Shown: positions 51,049-61,657 of the stretch, piece after piece | Layout of the letters: each line of letters opens with the position of its first letter | Numbering within the stretch: position 1 is the stretch's first letter | Assembly (NCBI GenBank): GCA_030066685.1 | Contig: JASJBF010000005.1 | Location: 1-64,000 of the forward strand | DNA length: 64,000 bases | Origin: Kiloniellales bacterium | Lineage (GTDB): Bacteria > Pseudomonadota > Alphaproteobacteria > Kiloniellales > JAKSBE01 | Direction of reading: 5' to 3' | Translations under genes and position numbers: made by a program | Notes under the pieces: generated by a model | The model's input: only the letters and a program-made list of their open reading frames with translations | What the model was told of the DNA's origin: nothing | Database searches by the model: none

Positions 51049-53235
51049 GTGGACAAGACATCCAGCGCCCAGAAGGCCGTTCCCGGGGACAGGGATTCCC
51101 GAGCCCCGGCCGAGCCGCCTCGGATCGCGGCGGATTCGCCCGATCGCTTCATCAACCGGGAGCTGTCCTGGCTGGCTTTCAACGAGCGGGTCATGGAGGA
51201 GGCTGACAATCCCTCCCATCCGCTGCTCGAACGACTGCGCTTCCTGTCGATCTCGGCCAGCAATCTGGACGAGTTCTACATGGTCCGGGTCGCGGGCCTG
51301 AAGGGCCAGCAGCAGGCCGGGGTCAAGACCCCCAGCCAGGAAGGCATGACCCCCGCCGAGCAGCTGAGCGCCATCAACACGAGGGTCGCAGCGCTCATGC
51401 AGGAGCAGCAGCGCTGTTGGCGCGGCCTGCGCGGGGCGCTGCGCGAGGCCGGCATCGTGGTCCTGGATCCGAAGGAGCTGACAAAGAAGGACCGGACCTG
51501 GCTGGCCCGCTATTTCGTCGAGGAGATTTTTCCGGTCCTGACCCCGATCGCCATCGATCCCTCGCATCCCTTTCCGTTCATCCCCAACCTCGGCTTCAGC
51601 ATGGTCATCCGTCTGGACCGGGGCGAGGACGAGAAGCACATCACGGGCCTGATCCCGGTGCCGCACCAGCTGGAGCGCTTTATCCGCCTGCCGGGCGAGA
51701 CGCATCGCTTCATCCGGCTGGAGCAGGTGGTCGAGCTGCACTTGGACCGCATGTTCCCGGGCTTCGAAGTCGAGGAGCTGGGCTATTTCCGCGTCGTCCG
51801 CGACAGCGATATCGAGATCGAGGAAGAGGCCGAGGACCTGGTGCGGGTCTTCGAGACGGCGCTGAAGCGCCGCCGCCGCGGCAGCGTGATCCGGCTCTCG
51901 GTCAACGACGAGATGTCGGAGTCCCTGCGCGCCTTCGTCATCGACGAGCTGGACGTCGAGGAGACCGACGTCTACGCCCTCGACGGCATGCTGGGTCTTT
52001 CGGACATCAAGCAGCTGATCGTCGAGGACCGCCGCGACCTGGTCTTCGACCCCTTCAACATCCGCTTCCCCGAGCGGATCCGGGACTTCGGCGGCGACTG
52101 CTTCGCCGCGATCCGCGACAAGGACATCATCGTTCATCATCCCTACGAAAGCTTCGACGTCGTGGTGCAGTTCATCCGCCAGGCGGCGCTGGACCCGGCG
52201 GTGGTGTCGATCAAGCAAACGCTCTACCGGACCAGCGAGGACTCGCCGATCGTCGCCGCCCTGGCCGAGGCGGCGGAGGCCGGCAAGAGCGTGACCGCGC
52301 TGGTCGAGCTCAAGGCCCGCTTCGACGAGGCGAGCAACATCCGCTGGGCGCGCAACTTGGAGCGTGCCGGGGTGCAGGTGGTCTACGGCTTCATCGACCT
52401 GAAGACCCATGCCAAGGTCTCGCTGGTCGTGCGCCGCGAGAGCCATGCCCTGCACTCCTACGTCCACTACGGGACCGGCAACTATCACCCGATCACGGCC
52501 AAGATCTACACCGACCTGTCGTTCTTCACCTGTGACCCGGCGCTCTGCCACGACGCGGCGCGGCTGTTCAACTACATGACCGGCTATGCCCGCCCGGAGC
52601 GCATGGAGAAGCTGGCGATCTCGCCGATCACCCTGCGGCCGACCCTCTTGCGCCTGATCGACGAGGAGATCGGCCACGCCGAGGCCGGGCGCCCGGCGGC
52701 GATCTGGGCCAAGATGAACTCCCTGGTCGACGGCGAGATCATCGACGCGCTCTACCGGGCCTCCCAGGCCGGCGTGCAGATCGAGCTCGTGATGCGAGGC
52801 ATCTGCTGCCTGCGGCCGGGCATCCCAGGCCTCTCGGAGAACATCGCGGTGAAAAGCATCATCGGGCGCTTTCTCGAGCACAGCCGGATCGTCTGCTTCG
52901 GCGCCGGGAACGGCCTGCCGTCCCGTTCCGCCAAGGTCTTCATCTCCTCCGCCGACTGGATGCCGCGCAACCTGGACCGGCGGGTCGAGACCCTGGTGCC
53001 GATCGAGAACCCCACCGTCCACCAGCAGGTGGTGGAGCAGATCATGATCGCCAACCTCAAGGACGAGGCGCAGTCGTGGGTTCTGGATGCCGACGGCAGC
53101 TATCGCCGCTTGCCGCGGGACCCCGAGAGTTTCAGTATTCATACCTACTTCATGACCAATCCCAGCCTGTCCGGGCGCGGCAGCGCCCTAAAGTCGGCGA
53201 AGAAGGCCCCCCGCCTCATGCTCAAAGAGTCCTAA
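51049..53235 (+). CDS. ppk: Polyphosphate kinase 1
   Basis: Reversible synthesis of polyphosphate from ATP. The 728 residues show the PPK1 N-terminal domain ([18 protein letters not shown]), head domain and two C-terminal catalytic domains; the autophosphorylated His is in [16 protein letters not shown] and a second catalytic part is in the [12 protein letters not shown] region. I start at GTG 51049 with GGAGA 4 bases upstream; a GTG 75 bases earlier gives a basic leader. ppx follows 9 bp later. Confidence 0.96.
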   Translation: MDKTSSAQKAVPGDRDSRAPAEPPRIAADSPDRFINRELSWLAFNERVMEEADNPSHPLLERLRFLSISASNLDEFYMVRVAGLKGQQQAGVKTPSQEGMTPAEQLSAINTRVAALMQEQQRCWRGLRGALREAGIVVLDPKELTKKDRTWLARYFVEEIFPVLTPIAIDPSHPFPFIPNLGFSMVIRLDRGEDEKHITGLIPVPHQLERFIRLPGETHRFIRLEQVVELHLDRMFPGFEVEELGYFRVVRDSDIEIEEEAEDLVRVFETALKRRRRGSVIRLSVNDEMSESLRAFVIDELDVEETDVYALDGMLGLSDIKQLIVEDRRDLVFDPFNIRFPERIRDFGGDCFAAIRDKDIIVHHPYESFDVVVQFIRQAALDPAVVSIKQTLYRTSEDSPIVAALAEAAEAGKSVTALVELKARFDEASNIRWARNLERAGVQVVYGFIDLKTHAKVSLVVRRESHALHSYVHYGTGNYHPITAKIYTDLSFFTCDPALCHDAARLFNYMTGYARPERMEKLAISPITLRPTLLRLIDEEIGHAEAGRPAAIWAKMNSLVDGEIIDALYRASQAGVQIELVMRGICCLRPGIPGLSENIAVKSIIGRFLEHSRIVCFGAGNGLPSRSAKVFISSADWMPRNLDRRVETLVPIENPTVHQQVVEQIMIANLKDEAQSWVLDADGSYRRLPRDPESFSIHTYFMTNPSLSGRGSALKSAKKAPRLMLKES

Positions 53236-53244
53236 TCCGCCTTG

Positions 53245-54771
53245 ATGTCCAGCGTCCGAAAGCCCAAGGGGCTGGCACCCAGGGTGCGCCTGCCCATCCT
53301 GTCACCGGGGATCCGCAATCAGCGACGCACGCGGCGCCGGGTCGCGGTGATCGACATCGGCTCCAACTCGATCCGGCTCGTCGCCTTCCAGGGACCGCAG
53401 CGGGTTCCGGTTCCGATCTTCAACGAAAAGGTCCTTTGCGGGCTGGCGCGCGGCCTGGGGGAGACCGGACGCCTCAACCCCGAGGGGGTGGAGTCGGCGC
53501 TCAAGAACCTCGAGCGCTTCACCAGACTGGCCGCGGCAATGCAGGCGGACGAGGTCGCCATGCTGGCGACCGCCGCCGTGCGCGAGGCGGAGGACGGGCC
53601 GGCCTTCGTCGCCGAGGTCCTGCAGCGCACCGGCTTCGAGACGAGGGTCCTGACGGGCGAGGAGGAGGCCCGCTACTCGGCCGAGGGTGTCATTGCCGGC
53701 TCGCCTCTGGCCGACGGGATCATGGGTGACCTGGGCGGTGGTTCCCTTGAGCTGGTCCGGATCGACTCCGGCCGGGTCACCGAGCTGGCGACCCTGCCCC
53801 TGGGCCCCCTGCGGCTGCTCGGCGAGACCGGGCGCGACGGCAAGGTCATGCGCCGGAGAATCGAGGAGGCGCTGGATTCGCTGCCCTGGCTGGAGCCCGG
53901 CATCGCGCCGCACTTCTACGCCGTCGGCGGATCCTGGCGTGCGCTGGCCCGGATCAGCATGGAAAGCCGTGACTACCCCCTGAAGGTCATCCACGGCTAC
54001 ACCATGACGACCGCCGAACTCGAGGACCTCACCCGGGTGGTCGCCCGCCAGACCAAGGAGTCCCTGGCCCGGATCAAGAGCGTGACATCGCGGCGGCTGG
54101 AAACCCTGCCGCCGGCGGCGCTGATCCTCCGGCGCCTGCTGCGCCGGCTCTGCCCGCAAGAGGTGGTCTTCTCCGCCTACGGCCTGCGCGAGGGCTGGCT
54201 CTACAACCGGCTCTCGAAGGCCGAGCGTGCCAAGGATCCGCTGCTCGAAGTGGCCCGCGAGGTGATGGAGCGGGACAACCGCTTCGGGAATCTCGGGCCC
54301 GAGCTCTTCGCCTGGTCGGCGCCGCTTTTCGAGGGCGAGAACGAGGCCGACGCTCGGCTGCGGGAGGCGGCCTGCTACTTCTCCGACCTGGCCTGGCGCG
54401 AGCACCCGGACTACCGCGCGTCCTGGGCGCTGCACCGGCTCCTGCAGTGGCCTTTCCTGGCTGCCGATCACCGCGAGCGGGCGCTCCTCGCCCTGACCGT
54501 TGCCTGGCGCTACGGCGGCTCCGAGGCGATCCCCGGCTTCCTGGTTCTGCTGAGCCCGGAGGACGCCGAACGTGCCAGAGTTCTGGGCTTGGCCCTGCGG
54601 CTCGCCTATACCCTGTCGGCCGGCACGGTCGAGGTGCTGCACAACTGCCATCTCTACTGGGCGGAAGGCCGTCTGCAGCTCCACCTTCCCGAGGACGGCC
54701 CCGTACCCACGGGCAATGTCGTCGAACGGCGCTTTGCCCAGCTCGTGGAGGCTGTCGAGGGCCGGAGCTGA
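53245..54771 (+). CDS. ppx: Exopolyphosphatase (Ppx/GppA family)
   Basis: Hydrolyses terminal phosphates of polyphosphate and possibly pppGpp. The 508 residues have the ASKHA-fold motifs VAVIDIGSNSIRLV, LATAAVREAEDG, TGEEEARYSAEG and GDLGGGSLEL, then a helical C-terminal region. The pairing with ppk in one unit is widespread. ATG at 53245 is chosen over a TTG directly before it. Confidence 0.95.
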   Translation: MSSVRKPKGLAPRVRLPILSPGIRNQRRTRRRVAVIDIGSNSIRLVAFQGPQRVPVPIFNEKVLCGLARGLGETGRLNPEGVESALKNLERFTRLAAAMQADEVAMLATAAVREAEDGPAFVAEVLQRTGFETRVLTGEEEARYSAEGVIAGSPLADGIMGDLGGGSLELVRIDSGRVTELATLPLGPLRLLGETGRDGKVMRRRIEEALDSLPWLEPGIAPHFYAVGGSWRALARISMESRDYPLKVIHGYTMTTAELEDLTRVVARQTKESLARIKSVTSRRLETLPPAALILRRLLRRLCPQEVVFSAYGLREGWLYNRLSKAERAKDPLLEVAREVMERDNRFGNLGPELFAWSAPLFEGENEADARLREAACYFSDLAWREHPDYRASWALHRLLQWPFLAADHRERALLALTVAWRYGGSEAIPGFLVLLSPEDAERARVLGLALRLAYTLSAGTVEVLHNCHLYWAEGRLQLHLPEDGPVPTGNVVERRFAQLVEAVEGRS

Positions 54772-54907
54772 AGGTCGGCTATCCGACCTCGATCACTCGG
54801 GTCACGCGGAGTATCTCCCGCCGGTCCGCGGCATCACCGGGCAGATCCGGCCCAACCCGCAGGCACCCGGCGTCCAGACGCGCGGGCTCTCGCGCGGCTC
54901 CGGGCCT

Positions 54908-56071
54908 TCAGGTCGCCTTTTGCCCCGGTTCGGCGAGGCGGACCTCGCGATCCCGGATGGTCAAAGCCAGCTCGCCGTGCTTGAGCCGCAGGGCGTCGGC
55001 GCCGAAGATCTCGCGGCGCCAGCCGCTGAGAGCGGGGACCTCGGCCTCGTCGTCCGCGGCGATCAGCTCGAGGTCGGCGACGCTCGCGACCAGCTTCTGG
55101 GCGACGCCGTGGGATTCGCACTTGGCCTTCAGCAGCACCTTCAGGAGATCGACGACCGGGCCCAGGCCCGAGATCCGCTCGTGCCGCGGCGGCGAATTTG
55201 GACGCTGCTCGGCCGGGATCGCCTGGCCGGCCTTGATCGCGTCCAGGATGCCGCGCCCCATGCGGCCCTCGGCGAAGTCCCGGCTGAGGCCGCGAGTGCG
55301 GGCGAGGGCCTTGGCGTCGGCGGGCGTATGGGCGGCGACGTCCAGCAGCTGCTCGTCGCGCAGGATACGGTTGCGCGGCACGTCGCGCCGCTGGGCCTCG
55401 ACCTCGCGCCAGGCGGCCAGGGCCTTGAGCACGGCCAGGAAGCGCCGGTCGTTGGAGCGGGACTTGAGCCTGCGCCAGGCCTCCTGGGGCTCCAGCGCGT
55501 AGGTCGCCGGCGTGGTCAGGACCGCCATCTCCTCCGACAGCCAGGCGGCCCGGCCGGACTTTTTTAGCTGCCGGCTCAGGCGCGCGTAGATCGGCCGCAG
55601 ATGGATGACGTCGGCCAGGGCGTAGTCCAGCTGCCGCGGCGTCAGGGGCCGATGCGACCAATCCGCGAAGCGCGAGACCTTGTCCAGGCGCGCGCCGACG
55701 ATCTGCGAGACCAGGCGGTCGTAGGACACGGACTCGCCGAAACCGCAGACCATGGCGGCGACCTGGGTGTCGAAGATCGGCGCGGGCAGCTGACCGAAAA
55801 GGTGGAAGAAAATCTCGAGGTCCTGGCGGGCCGAATGGAAGACCTTGAGGACCTTGGGATTGGCCAGGAGCTCGCCCAGGGGCGCCAGGTCCATGCCCTC
55901 GGCTAAGGTGTCAATCGCGACGGCGTCTTCGGCCGCGCCCACCTGGACCAGGCAGAGCTTGGGCCAATAGGTCGTGTCCCGCAGGAACTCCGTATCGATG
56001 GCCAGGAAGTCGGCGGCGGCTTGATGCTGGCAGAAAGCCGCCAGTGCCGCGCTGTCGGCGATCACCGTCAT
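54908..56071 (-). CDS. rnd: Ribonuclease D
   Basis: 3'-5' exoribonuclease for tRNA and small RNA maturation. The 387 residues have the DEDDy active site: FLAIDTEFLRDTTYWP, FHSARQDLEIFF and DYALADVIHL with its tyrosine, then HRDC-type helical regions (RDVPRNRILRDEQLLDVA). The ATG at 56071 fits the family start; an upstream in-frame extension is rejected. It is convergent with ppx and divergent from aspS. Confidence 0.95.
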   Translation of the reverse strand: MTVIADSAALAAFCQHQAAADFLAIDTEFLRDTTYWPKLCLVQVGAAEDAVAIDTLAEGMDLAPLGELLANPKVLKVFHSARQDLEIFFHLFGQLPAPIFDTQVAAMVCGFGESVSYDRLVSQIVGARLDKVSRFADWSHRPLTPRQLDYALADVIHLRPIYARLSRQLKKSGRAAWLSEEMAVLTTPATYALEPQEAWRRLKSRSNDRRFLAVLKALAAWREVEAQRRDVPRNRILRDEQLLDVAAHTPADAKALARTRGLSRDFAEGRMGRGILDAIKAGQAIPAEQRPNSPPRHERISGLGPVVDLLKVLLKAKCESHGVAQKLVASVADLELIAADDEAEVPALSGWRREIFGADALRLKHGELALTIRDREVRLAEPGQKAT

Positions 56072-56293
56072 GGCCGTCCTAATACACGGAAGCCGTCGGG
56101 TCGAAAAGGCCCCCGAGGGAGCCCGAGGAACGGATACGGCGAGGTCGGATCGGTCCCCGGCCGCAGGGCTTGGTCGGGACCGGCCCCGGCCTTGACAAAG
56201 CCGCCGGATCGGTGCCTTTTCCCGGCGGTCCGGCAGGCTGGCCCGGGCTGCGAAATTGCCGACCTTTAGCCCAAGATTCCCGGGGACCGAGCG

Positions 56294-58096
56294 ATGCATC
56301 CCTACCGCACCCACACCTGTGGCGAGATCAGGCCTGAGCATGTGGAAAAGACCGTCCGGCTGTCCGGCTGGGTTCACAGCAAGCGGGACCACGGCCAGCT
56401 GCTGTTCATCGATCTCCGGGATCATCACGGCGTGACCCAGTGCGTGGTCGACGTCTCGAGCCCGCTGTTCGAGGGCCTGGAGGCCATGCGGGTCGAGAGC
56501 GTGCTGACGGTGACCGGGCCCGTCGTCGCCCGCAGCGCCGAAACCGTAAATCCGAAGCTTCCGACCGGCGAGGTCGAGCTGCGGATCGATGCCTACGAAG
56601 CCCAGTCGCGGGCCGAGATCCTGCCGCTCCAGGTCAACTCGGACGAGGATGCGGGGGAGGAGACCCGGCTCACCTATCGCTACCTCGACCTACGGCGCGA
56701 CAAGATGCAGCGCAAGATCCGGCTGCGCAACGCGGTGGTCGCCTCGATCCGCAGACGCATGTGGGACGGCGGGTTCCAGGAGTTCCAGACCCCGATCCTG
56801 ACCGCCAGCAGCCCGGAGGGCGCACGCGACTTCCTGGTGCCCTCGCGGCTCCATCCCGGCCGCTTCTACGCCCTGCCCCAGGCGCCGCAGCAGTTCAAGC
56901 AGCTGCTGATGATGTCCGGCTTCGACCGCTACTTCCAGATCGCCCCCTGTTTCCGCGACGAGGACAGCCGGGCCAACCGTCTGGCCGAGCATTACCAGCT
57001 CGACGTGGAGATGTCCTTCGTCACGCAAGACGACGTCTTCTCGACCATGGAGCCGGTGCTGGCCGGGGTCTTCGAGGAGTTCGCCGACTGGACCGGAAAC
57101 AGGCACGGGGTTACCCGGGCGCCCTTCCCGCGGATCCCCTTCCGCGAGGCCATGCTGACCTACGGAACCGACAAGCCGGATCTGCGCAACCCCTTGAAGA
57201 TCGTCGACGTCACCGAAGTCTTCGCCCGCGACGACGTCGCGTTCAACGCCTTCAAGACCATCATCAAGAAGGGCGGTGTGGTCCGCGCGATCCGGGCGCC
57301 GCAGGTCGGCGAGCGACCGCGCAGCTTCTTCGACAAGCTGAACGACTGGGCCCGGGGCCAGGGCGCGCCGGGGCTGGGCTACATCCTGTTCCAGGGCGGC
57401 GAGGGCAAGGGGCCGATCGCCAAGTTCGTGCCCGCCGCCGCCCAGGAGGCGATGAAGATGGCTGCCGGCCTGGAGGAAGGCGATGCGATCTTTTTCGTCT
57501 GCGACCTTGAGGGCGCGGCGGCCGCAATGGCCGGGCTGGCCCGCGACCGGATCTGCGACGACATGGGCGTTCGCGAAGAGGGCAGCTTCAAGTTCTGCTG
57601 GATCGTTGACTTCCCGATGTACGAGCTGGACGAGAAGACCGGCAAGATCGAGTTCTCGCACAACCCCTTCTCCATGCCCCAGGGCGGTCTCAAGGCGGTG
57701 AACACCCAGGACCCGCTTGAGATCCTGGCCTATCAGTACGACTGCGTGTGCAACGGCAACGAACTCTGTTCCGGGGCGATCCGAAACCACGACCCTGAGA
57801 TCATGGAGCGGGCCTTCCATCTGGTCGGCTACGGCCGCGAGGTCCTGGAAGAGCGCTTCGGCGGCATGCTGACCGCGATGCAGTACGGGGCGCCGCCCCA
57901 CGGCGGCTGCGCCTTCGGCATCGACCGCATCGTCATGCTGCTCGCCGAGGAGACAAATCTGAGGGAAATCAACGCCTTCGCCATGAATGGCCAGTTCGAG
58001 GACCTGATGATGGCCGCGCCCTCGGAGGCGACGTCGGAGCAGCTTCGGGACCTGCACATCCGCGTCGAGCTGCCGCCGGAGCTGCGCGAGAGTTGA
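56294..58096 (+). CDS. aspS: Aspartyl-tRNA synthetase
   Basis: Class IIb synthetase of 600 residues, with an N-terminal OB anticodon domain ([22 protein letters not shown]), class II motif 2 in [10 protein letters not shown], the bacterial GAD insertion (about 290-410) and motif 3 in [13 protein letters not shown]. Alphaproteobacterial enzymes of this type are often non-discriminating and also charge tRNA-Asn when no asparaginyl-tRNA synthetase is present; that cannot be judged here. Confidence 0.97.
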   Translation: MHPYRTHTCGEIRPEHVEKTVRLSGWVHSKRDHGQLLFIDLRDHHGVTQCVVDVSSPLFEGLEAMRVESVLTVTGPVVARSAETVNPKLPTGEVELRIDAYEAQSRAEILPLQVNSDEDAGEETRLTYRYLDLRRDKMQRKIRLRNAVVASIRRRMWDGGFQEFQTPILTASSPEGARDFLVPSRLHPGRFYALPQAPQQFKQLLMMSGFDRYFQIAPCFRDEDSRANRLAEHYQLDVEMSFVTQDDVFSTMEPVLAGVFEEFADWTGNRHGVTRAPFPRIPFREAMLTYGTDKPDLRNPLKIVDVTEVFARDDVAFNAFKTIIKKGGVVRAIRAPQVGERPRSFFDKLNDWARGQGAPGLGYILFQGGEGKGPIAKFVPAAAQEAMKMAAGLEEGDAIFFVCDLEGAAAAMAGLARDRICDDMGVREEGSFKFCWIVDFPMYELDEKTGKIEFSHNPFSMPQGGLKAVNTQDPLEILAYQYDCVCNGNELCSGAIRNHDPEIMERAFHLVGYGREVLEERFGGMLTAMQYGAPPHGGCAFGIDRIVMLLAEETNLREINAFAMNGQFEDLMMAAPSEATSEQLRDLHIRVELPPELRES

Positions 58097-58227
58097 TGTC
58101 CGGGGTCGCTTTTCGCGGCTGGGCCCAAACGTAAGCACTTTCTTAAGCGGTCGGACGCAACAATCCGACTTGCCGGAAGACTTCGCCCGCCGCCGGGCGG
58201 ACGCGGGTCTCGGGCGAGGGGAGAGGG

Positions 58228-58746
58228 ATGCGGATCGCCTTCGTTCTTTGTGCCTGCATGCTGCTGTCGGCTTGCGGAACGCCGGTTTCGTCGTTCGCGA
58301 ACATGGCGCTCAGCAGCGTCAGCTATTTCTTCACCGGCAAGACCACCACGGACCACGGTCTCTCCCTGGTGCTTCAGGAGGACTGCGAGATCATCCGCGC
58401 CCTGGAGGGCCAGATTTGCCGGCCGATCGGCAACGGTTATCCCGAGGCTGATCTCGAAGTCGCCCTCCAGCCGCTGGAGTCGGGCACGAACGTCGCAGAC
58501 GCCGCGTTTCTGCGGGCCGATGGCTCGACGGTCGTCGATCCGGAACGGCCCATGCTGGCCGAGACCCTGCCGACCGAAGATCCCCTGAATGGCGCTGTCG
58601 ACGGCCAGGCGGTCGAGCGGGTCACGGGCCTCCGCGACCCCAGGGCGACCCAGACGGCGGGCAGCCTGTCGGGCTTCCTGCCCGGCGGCGAGGCGCCTGA
58701 AGGGTCCGACTGGGACCGCCGCTTCGGCTTCTACCAGGACAGATAG
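58228..58746 (+). CDS. Predicted lipoprotein of unknown function
   Basis: A 172-residue protein with a lipoprotein signal (MRIAFVLCACMLLSACG; lipidated Cys16). The conserved-looking part is SVSYFFTGKTTTDHGLSLVL followed by DCEIIRALEGQICR with two cysteines; the C-terminal half is low-complexity and acidic. I know of similar unnamed alphaproteobacterial proteins but not their role. It lies between aspS and the agmatine deiminase gene on the same strand. Confidence 0.8.
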   Translation: MRIAFVLCACMLLSACGTPVSSFANMALSSVSYFFTGKTTTDHGLSLVLQEDCEIIRALEGQICRPIGNGYPEADLEVALQPLESGTNVADAAFLRADGSTVVDPERPMLAETLPTEDPLNGAVDGQAVERVTGLRDPRATQTAGSLSGFLPGGEAPEGSDWDRRFGFYQDR

Positions 58747-58892
58747 ACACTTGCGGCACGACAGAGCCGCGCTAGAGTCGGCCTTGAAACAAGCACTGCA
58801 ATCATAGATTGTGCATTCTCTAAGATTTTAGCGGTGTTGCTTGGCCGCGGAGTCTTTGCTGGACACGGGACCAACGGCGCGACGCTTCGTCC

Positions 58893-59924
58893 ATGACAGT
58901 TCCTGCTGACGATGGTTTCTTCATGCCGCCCGAATGGGCGCCCCATGCCCGCTGCTGGATGGCCTGGCCCTGCCGCGAGGACCTTTGGGGCGACCGGCTT
59001 TCGGCGGTCAGGCAGGCCTATGCAGAGGTCGCCAAGGAGATCTCGCGCTTCGAGCCGGTGACCATGATCGCCAACCCACAGGACGTGGCCGAGGTCAGCC
59101 TCAGCTGCGGGCCCGGCGTCAGCTGCCTATCGCTGGCCCACGACGATTCCTGGACCCGGGACAGCGGCCCGACCTTCGTCGTCGATGGCAAGAGCGGGGT
59201 CGCAGGTATCGACTGGGTCTTCAACGCCTGGGGCGGCAAGTACCAGCCCTACGGCGAGGACGCCCAGATGGCACGCCGGATCCTGGAGCAGCTCGAGCTG
59301 CCCTGCTACCCGGCGCCCCTGGTGATGGAGGGCGGCGCCATCCACGTCGACGGCGAGGGCACGCTGCTGACCACGGAGCAATGCCTACTCAACGAGAACC
59401 GCAACCCGGAGCTCGGGCGGGACGAGATCGAGGGTCTGCTGCGCAGCCACCTGGGGATCGAGACGGTGATCTGGCTGTCCGGCGATCCCCTCGACGACGA
59501 GACCGACGGCCATGTCGACAACCTGGCCTGCTTCCTCGCGCCCGGCGTGGTCCTGGCCCAGCACCCCGGCCCGGAAAGCGCGCCCAACCACGCGGCCCTG
59601 GCCGAGAACCTGAGACGCCTGCGCGAGGCGCGGGATGCCCGCGGCCGGGCGCTGGAGGTGGTCGAGATGCCGCAGCCCCAGACCAGCCTCGAGGACCACC
59701 GCGGCGCGCCCCTGCTGGCGTCCTACGTCAACTTCTACCTCGCCAACGGGGCCGTAGTGGTGCCCGGCTTCGAGGACCCGGCGGACCAGAAGGCCTACGA
59801 GATCCTGCGCCAGGCCTTTCCCGACCGCGAGGTCGTCCAGATCGATGCCCTCGAGATCGTCTACGGCGGCGGTGGTATCCACTGCATCACCCAACAGCAG
59901 CCGGCGCCTCTGGCGGAGGGCTGA
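58893..59924 (+). CDS. aguA: Agmatine deiminase
   Basis: Converts agmatine to N-carbamoylputrescine and ammonia in polyamine metabolism. The 343 residues contain DSWTRDSGPTF, MEGGAIHVDGEGT, ETDGHVDN and the catalytic cysteine in GGGIHCITQQ (Cys331). Family length is normal. No N-carbamoylputrescine amidase is adjacent. The 146-bp upstream gap is AT-rich and probably holds its promoter. Confidence 0.95.
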   Translation: MTVPADDGFFMPPEWAPHARCWMAWPCREDLWGDRLSAVRQAYAEVAKEISRFEPVTMIANPQDVAEVSLSCGPGVSCLSLAHDDSWTRDSGPTFVVDGKSGVAGIDWVFNAWGGKYQPYGEDAQMARRILEQLELPCYPAPLVMEGGAIHVDGEGTLLTTEQCLLNENRNPELGRDEIEGLLRSHLGIETVIWLSGDPLDDETDGHVDNLACFLAPGVVLAQHPGPESAPNHAALAENLRRLREARDARGRALEVVEMPQPQTSLEDHRGAPLLASYVNFYLANGAVVVPGFEDPADQKAYEILRQAFPDREVVQIDALEIVYGGGGIHCITQQQPAPLAEG

Positions 59925-59937
59925 GCGGCGGCCGGCG

Positions 59938-60411
59938 CTATTCCGGCTCGATCTCCCAGATTCTGGCGTGGTCGGCGGCCCGTTCCGGCCGGATCACCCG
60001 GACCCGCTCGGTCAGGCCTGCCGGGCCGGGCTCGCGTTCGATGGCCAGCAGGCTGTGCAGCTTGTGGTCGCTGAGCCCGAGGGTGTAGTCCGCCTCGGCC
60101 CGCGCCGCCGGAAGGGCGGCGGCCAGGCTCGGCGCACCGTAGGCCTCGACGAAGTGCCGGGCCAAGCGTTCGACCAGCTCGTAGAAGCCGGCCTCGTCGA
60201 TCTCGGCGACCTCGACCAGGCTCGACCGCCCGAAGCTCTCGGTGCCGAGCCAGCCGCTCGCGAGGGCTAGCTTCTCCTTTCCGGTGAGCTGGCCGGGATC
60301 GAGATCGGCGAAGGCGAAGCTGCCGGGCACCGCCCATTCCCCGGGACCCGCGGCCTTCGCAAAGACCTGCAGGTCCGAGTTGTCGAGACGCAGCGTTCGC
60401 AGGAAGCGCAT
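59938..60411 (-). CDS. Small conserved protein (DUF6505-like)
   Basis: A 157-residue protein without signal or membrane segments. Its N-terminus (LRTLRLDNSDLQVFAKAA, then PGEWAVPGSFAFAD) resembles the alphaproteobacterial DUF6505 family, an assignment from memory rather than a search. Function is unknown. It is convergent with aguA and follows a 36-codon membrane peptide gene by 24 bp. Confidence 0.75.
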   Translation of the reverse strand: MRFLRTLRLDNSDLQVFAKAAGPGEWAVPGSFAFADLDPGQLTGKEKLALASGWLGTESFGRSSLVEVAEIDEAGFYELVERLARHFVEAYGAPSLAAALPAARAEADYTLGLSDHKLHSLLAIEREPGPAGLTERVRVIRPERAADHARIWEIEPE

Positions 60412-60435
60412 GCCGCCACCCTAACCGCGCGGCGC

Positions 60436-60546
60436 CTAGGCCCAGATCAGCCAGCCGAGAAAGACCCCGACCAGCAACCCGTAGGTTGCGCCGGCGAGCA
60501 AGACCTTAAGCCGAGGGGAGACTGCCGTCTGGATTGGAGGGGCCAT
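60436..60546 (-). CDS. 36-residue single-helix membrane peptide
   Basis: ATG at 60546 to TAG at 60436 encodes MAPPIQTAVSPRLKVLLA followed by one hydrophobic helix (GATYGLLVGVFLGWLIWA). It lies 24 bp before the DUF6505-like gene on the same strand, suggesting co-expression. The ribosome site is weak (AGGT 16 bases upstream), so it is a candidate only. The function is unknown. Confidence 0.5.
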   Translation of the reverse strand: MAPPIQTAVSPRLKVLLAGATYGLLVGVFLGWLIWA

Positions 60547-60632
60547 GGTTAATCAGATATGACCTCGGAGCGCCGATGCAAGCCGGACGTGCTTCAGGCG
60601 CCTGCTTCCCCCAAATAGGCAGAGCTGTGCGA

Positions 60633-61391
60633 TTAACTGGCACGCGGCGCTGCCGCGAGGCCGCCGAGCACCAGCTTCGGGCGCTTGTCTGCATAGAGCG
60701 CCTGGTCGGCAAGGAACAGCAAGCCCTCGGCGCTCGAGCCGGCGTTGTAGGCGGCGGCGCCGAAGCTGGCCGAGGCCTGCAGCCGGCCGGACTGCCAGGA
60801 GACTTCGAGATCGCGGATCCGGGCCTCGAGGCGCAGCAGACGGTCGGCCGCCTGGCTGCGCCGGGTGTCGCTCATCAGGATCGCAAACTCGTCGCCGCCG
60901 ATCCGGGCGACCGCGTCGCTGCGCCGGATCTCCTTGCGCAGCAAAGCGGCCACGCTGCAAAGCACGCGGTCGCCAGCCAAGTGCCCGTGGCGGTCGTTGA
61001 TCGCCTTGAAGCGGTCCAGGTCGCAGAGCACGAGGATACCGGTCTCACCATGCCGCTGGGCCCTGGCCAAGGCGGCGCCGAGCGCCAGGTGAAAGCCGCG
61101 CCGGTTCAGAAGACCGGTCAGTTCGTCGCTGTTGGACAGCCCTTCCAGATAGGAAATGCGCGCCCGCTGCTCGCTGATCCGGCGCTCGGCTTCGGCGGTC
61201 GCCAGGATCAGCTGGTCGACCAGGCCACGCACCTCCCTGTCGCGCCGACCGGCCCGCTCGCGCAAGCGGGACAGTCCGTCGCGCAAGGGGGCCAGGTCAT
61301 CCTCCAGGTGGACTGCGGTGTTGGGCAGGTTCTGATGCACGGTCTCGGCCTCGCTATGAAACGGTCGGACTGACTTCGCAGCAAGAGCCAT
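60633..61391 (-). CDS. Diguanylate cyclase (GGDEF)
   Basis: A 252-residue protein producing cyclic di-GMP. A coiled-coil N-terminus (about 30-85) precedes a GGDEF domain: DELTGLLNRRGF, CDLDRFKAINDRHGH, and the active site RIGGDEFAIL. An RxxD inhibitory site (RRSD) sits five residues before the motif, so feedback inhibition is likely. There is no PAS, membrane or EAL domain. It is divergent from eipB across a 266-bp gap. Confidence 0.92.
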   Translation of the reverse strand: MALAAKSVRPFHSEAETVHQNLPNTAVHLEDDLAPLRDGLSRLRERAGRRDREVRGLVDQLILATAEAERRISEQRARISYLEGLSNSDELTGLLNRRGFHLALGAALARAQRHGETGILVLCDLDRFKAINDRHGHLAGDRVLCSVAALLRKEIRRSDAVARIGGDEFAILMSDTRRSQAADRLLRLEARIRDLEVSWQSGRLQASASFGAAAYNAGSSAEGLLFLADQALYADKRPKLVLGGLAAAPRAS

Positions 61392-61657
61392 GCCAAGTTC
61401 AACGTTTTGATTTAAAGTGAGTTTGATTTGGGGCGGTGGGCAGATTCTGCCGGGTCCGGATCCTCGGCGGCCGCGCCCGGCGGACTCTGCCGGGCGCGGC
61501 GCAGCCGGCGTTCCGCTTGGGCCTTGGCGGAGGCCGACATTGCCATCGGCCGCCGGGTCTTGTATCTAGCCGCTACGCGATGCCGCCCCGCCGTCCCCGG
61601 CCGGGCGGCTTGAATGTATCCGCGCCAACGCGCTCATTGGACCAGGGACCGAGCCTC

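Noticed and set aside
53000-54700. Antisense frame over ppx as a possible overlapping gene
   Set aside because: It is a codon-bias shadow with no start context or family feature.
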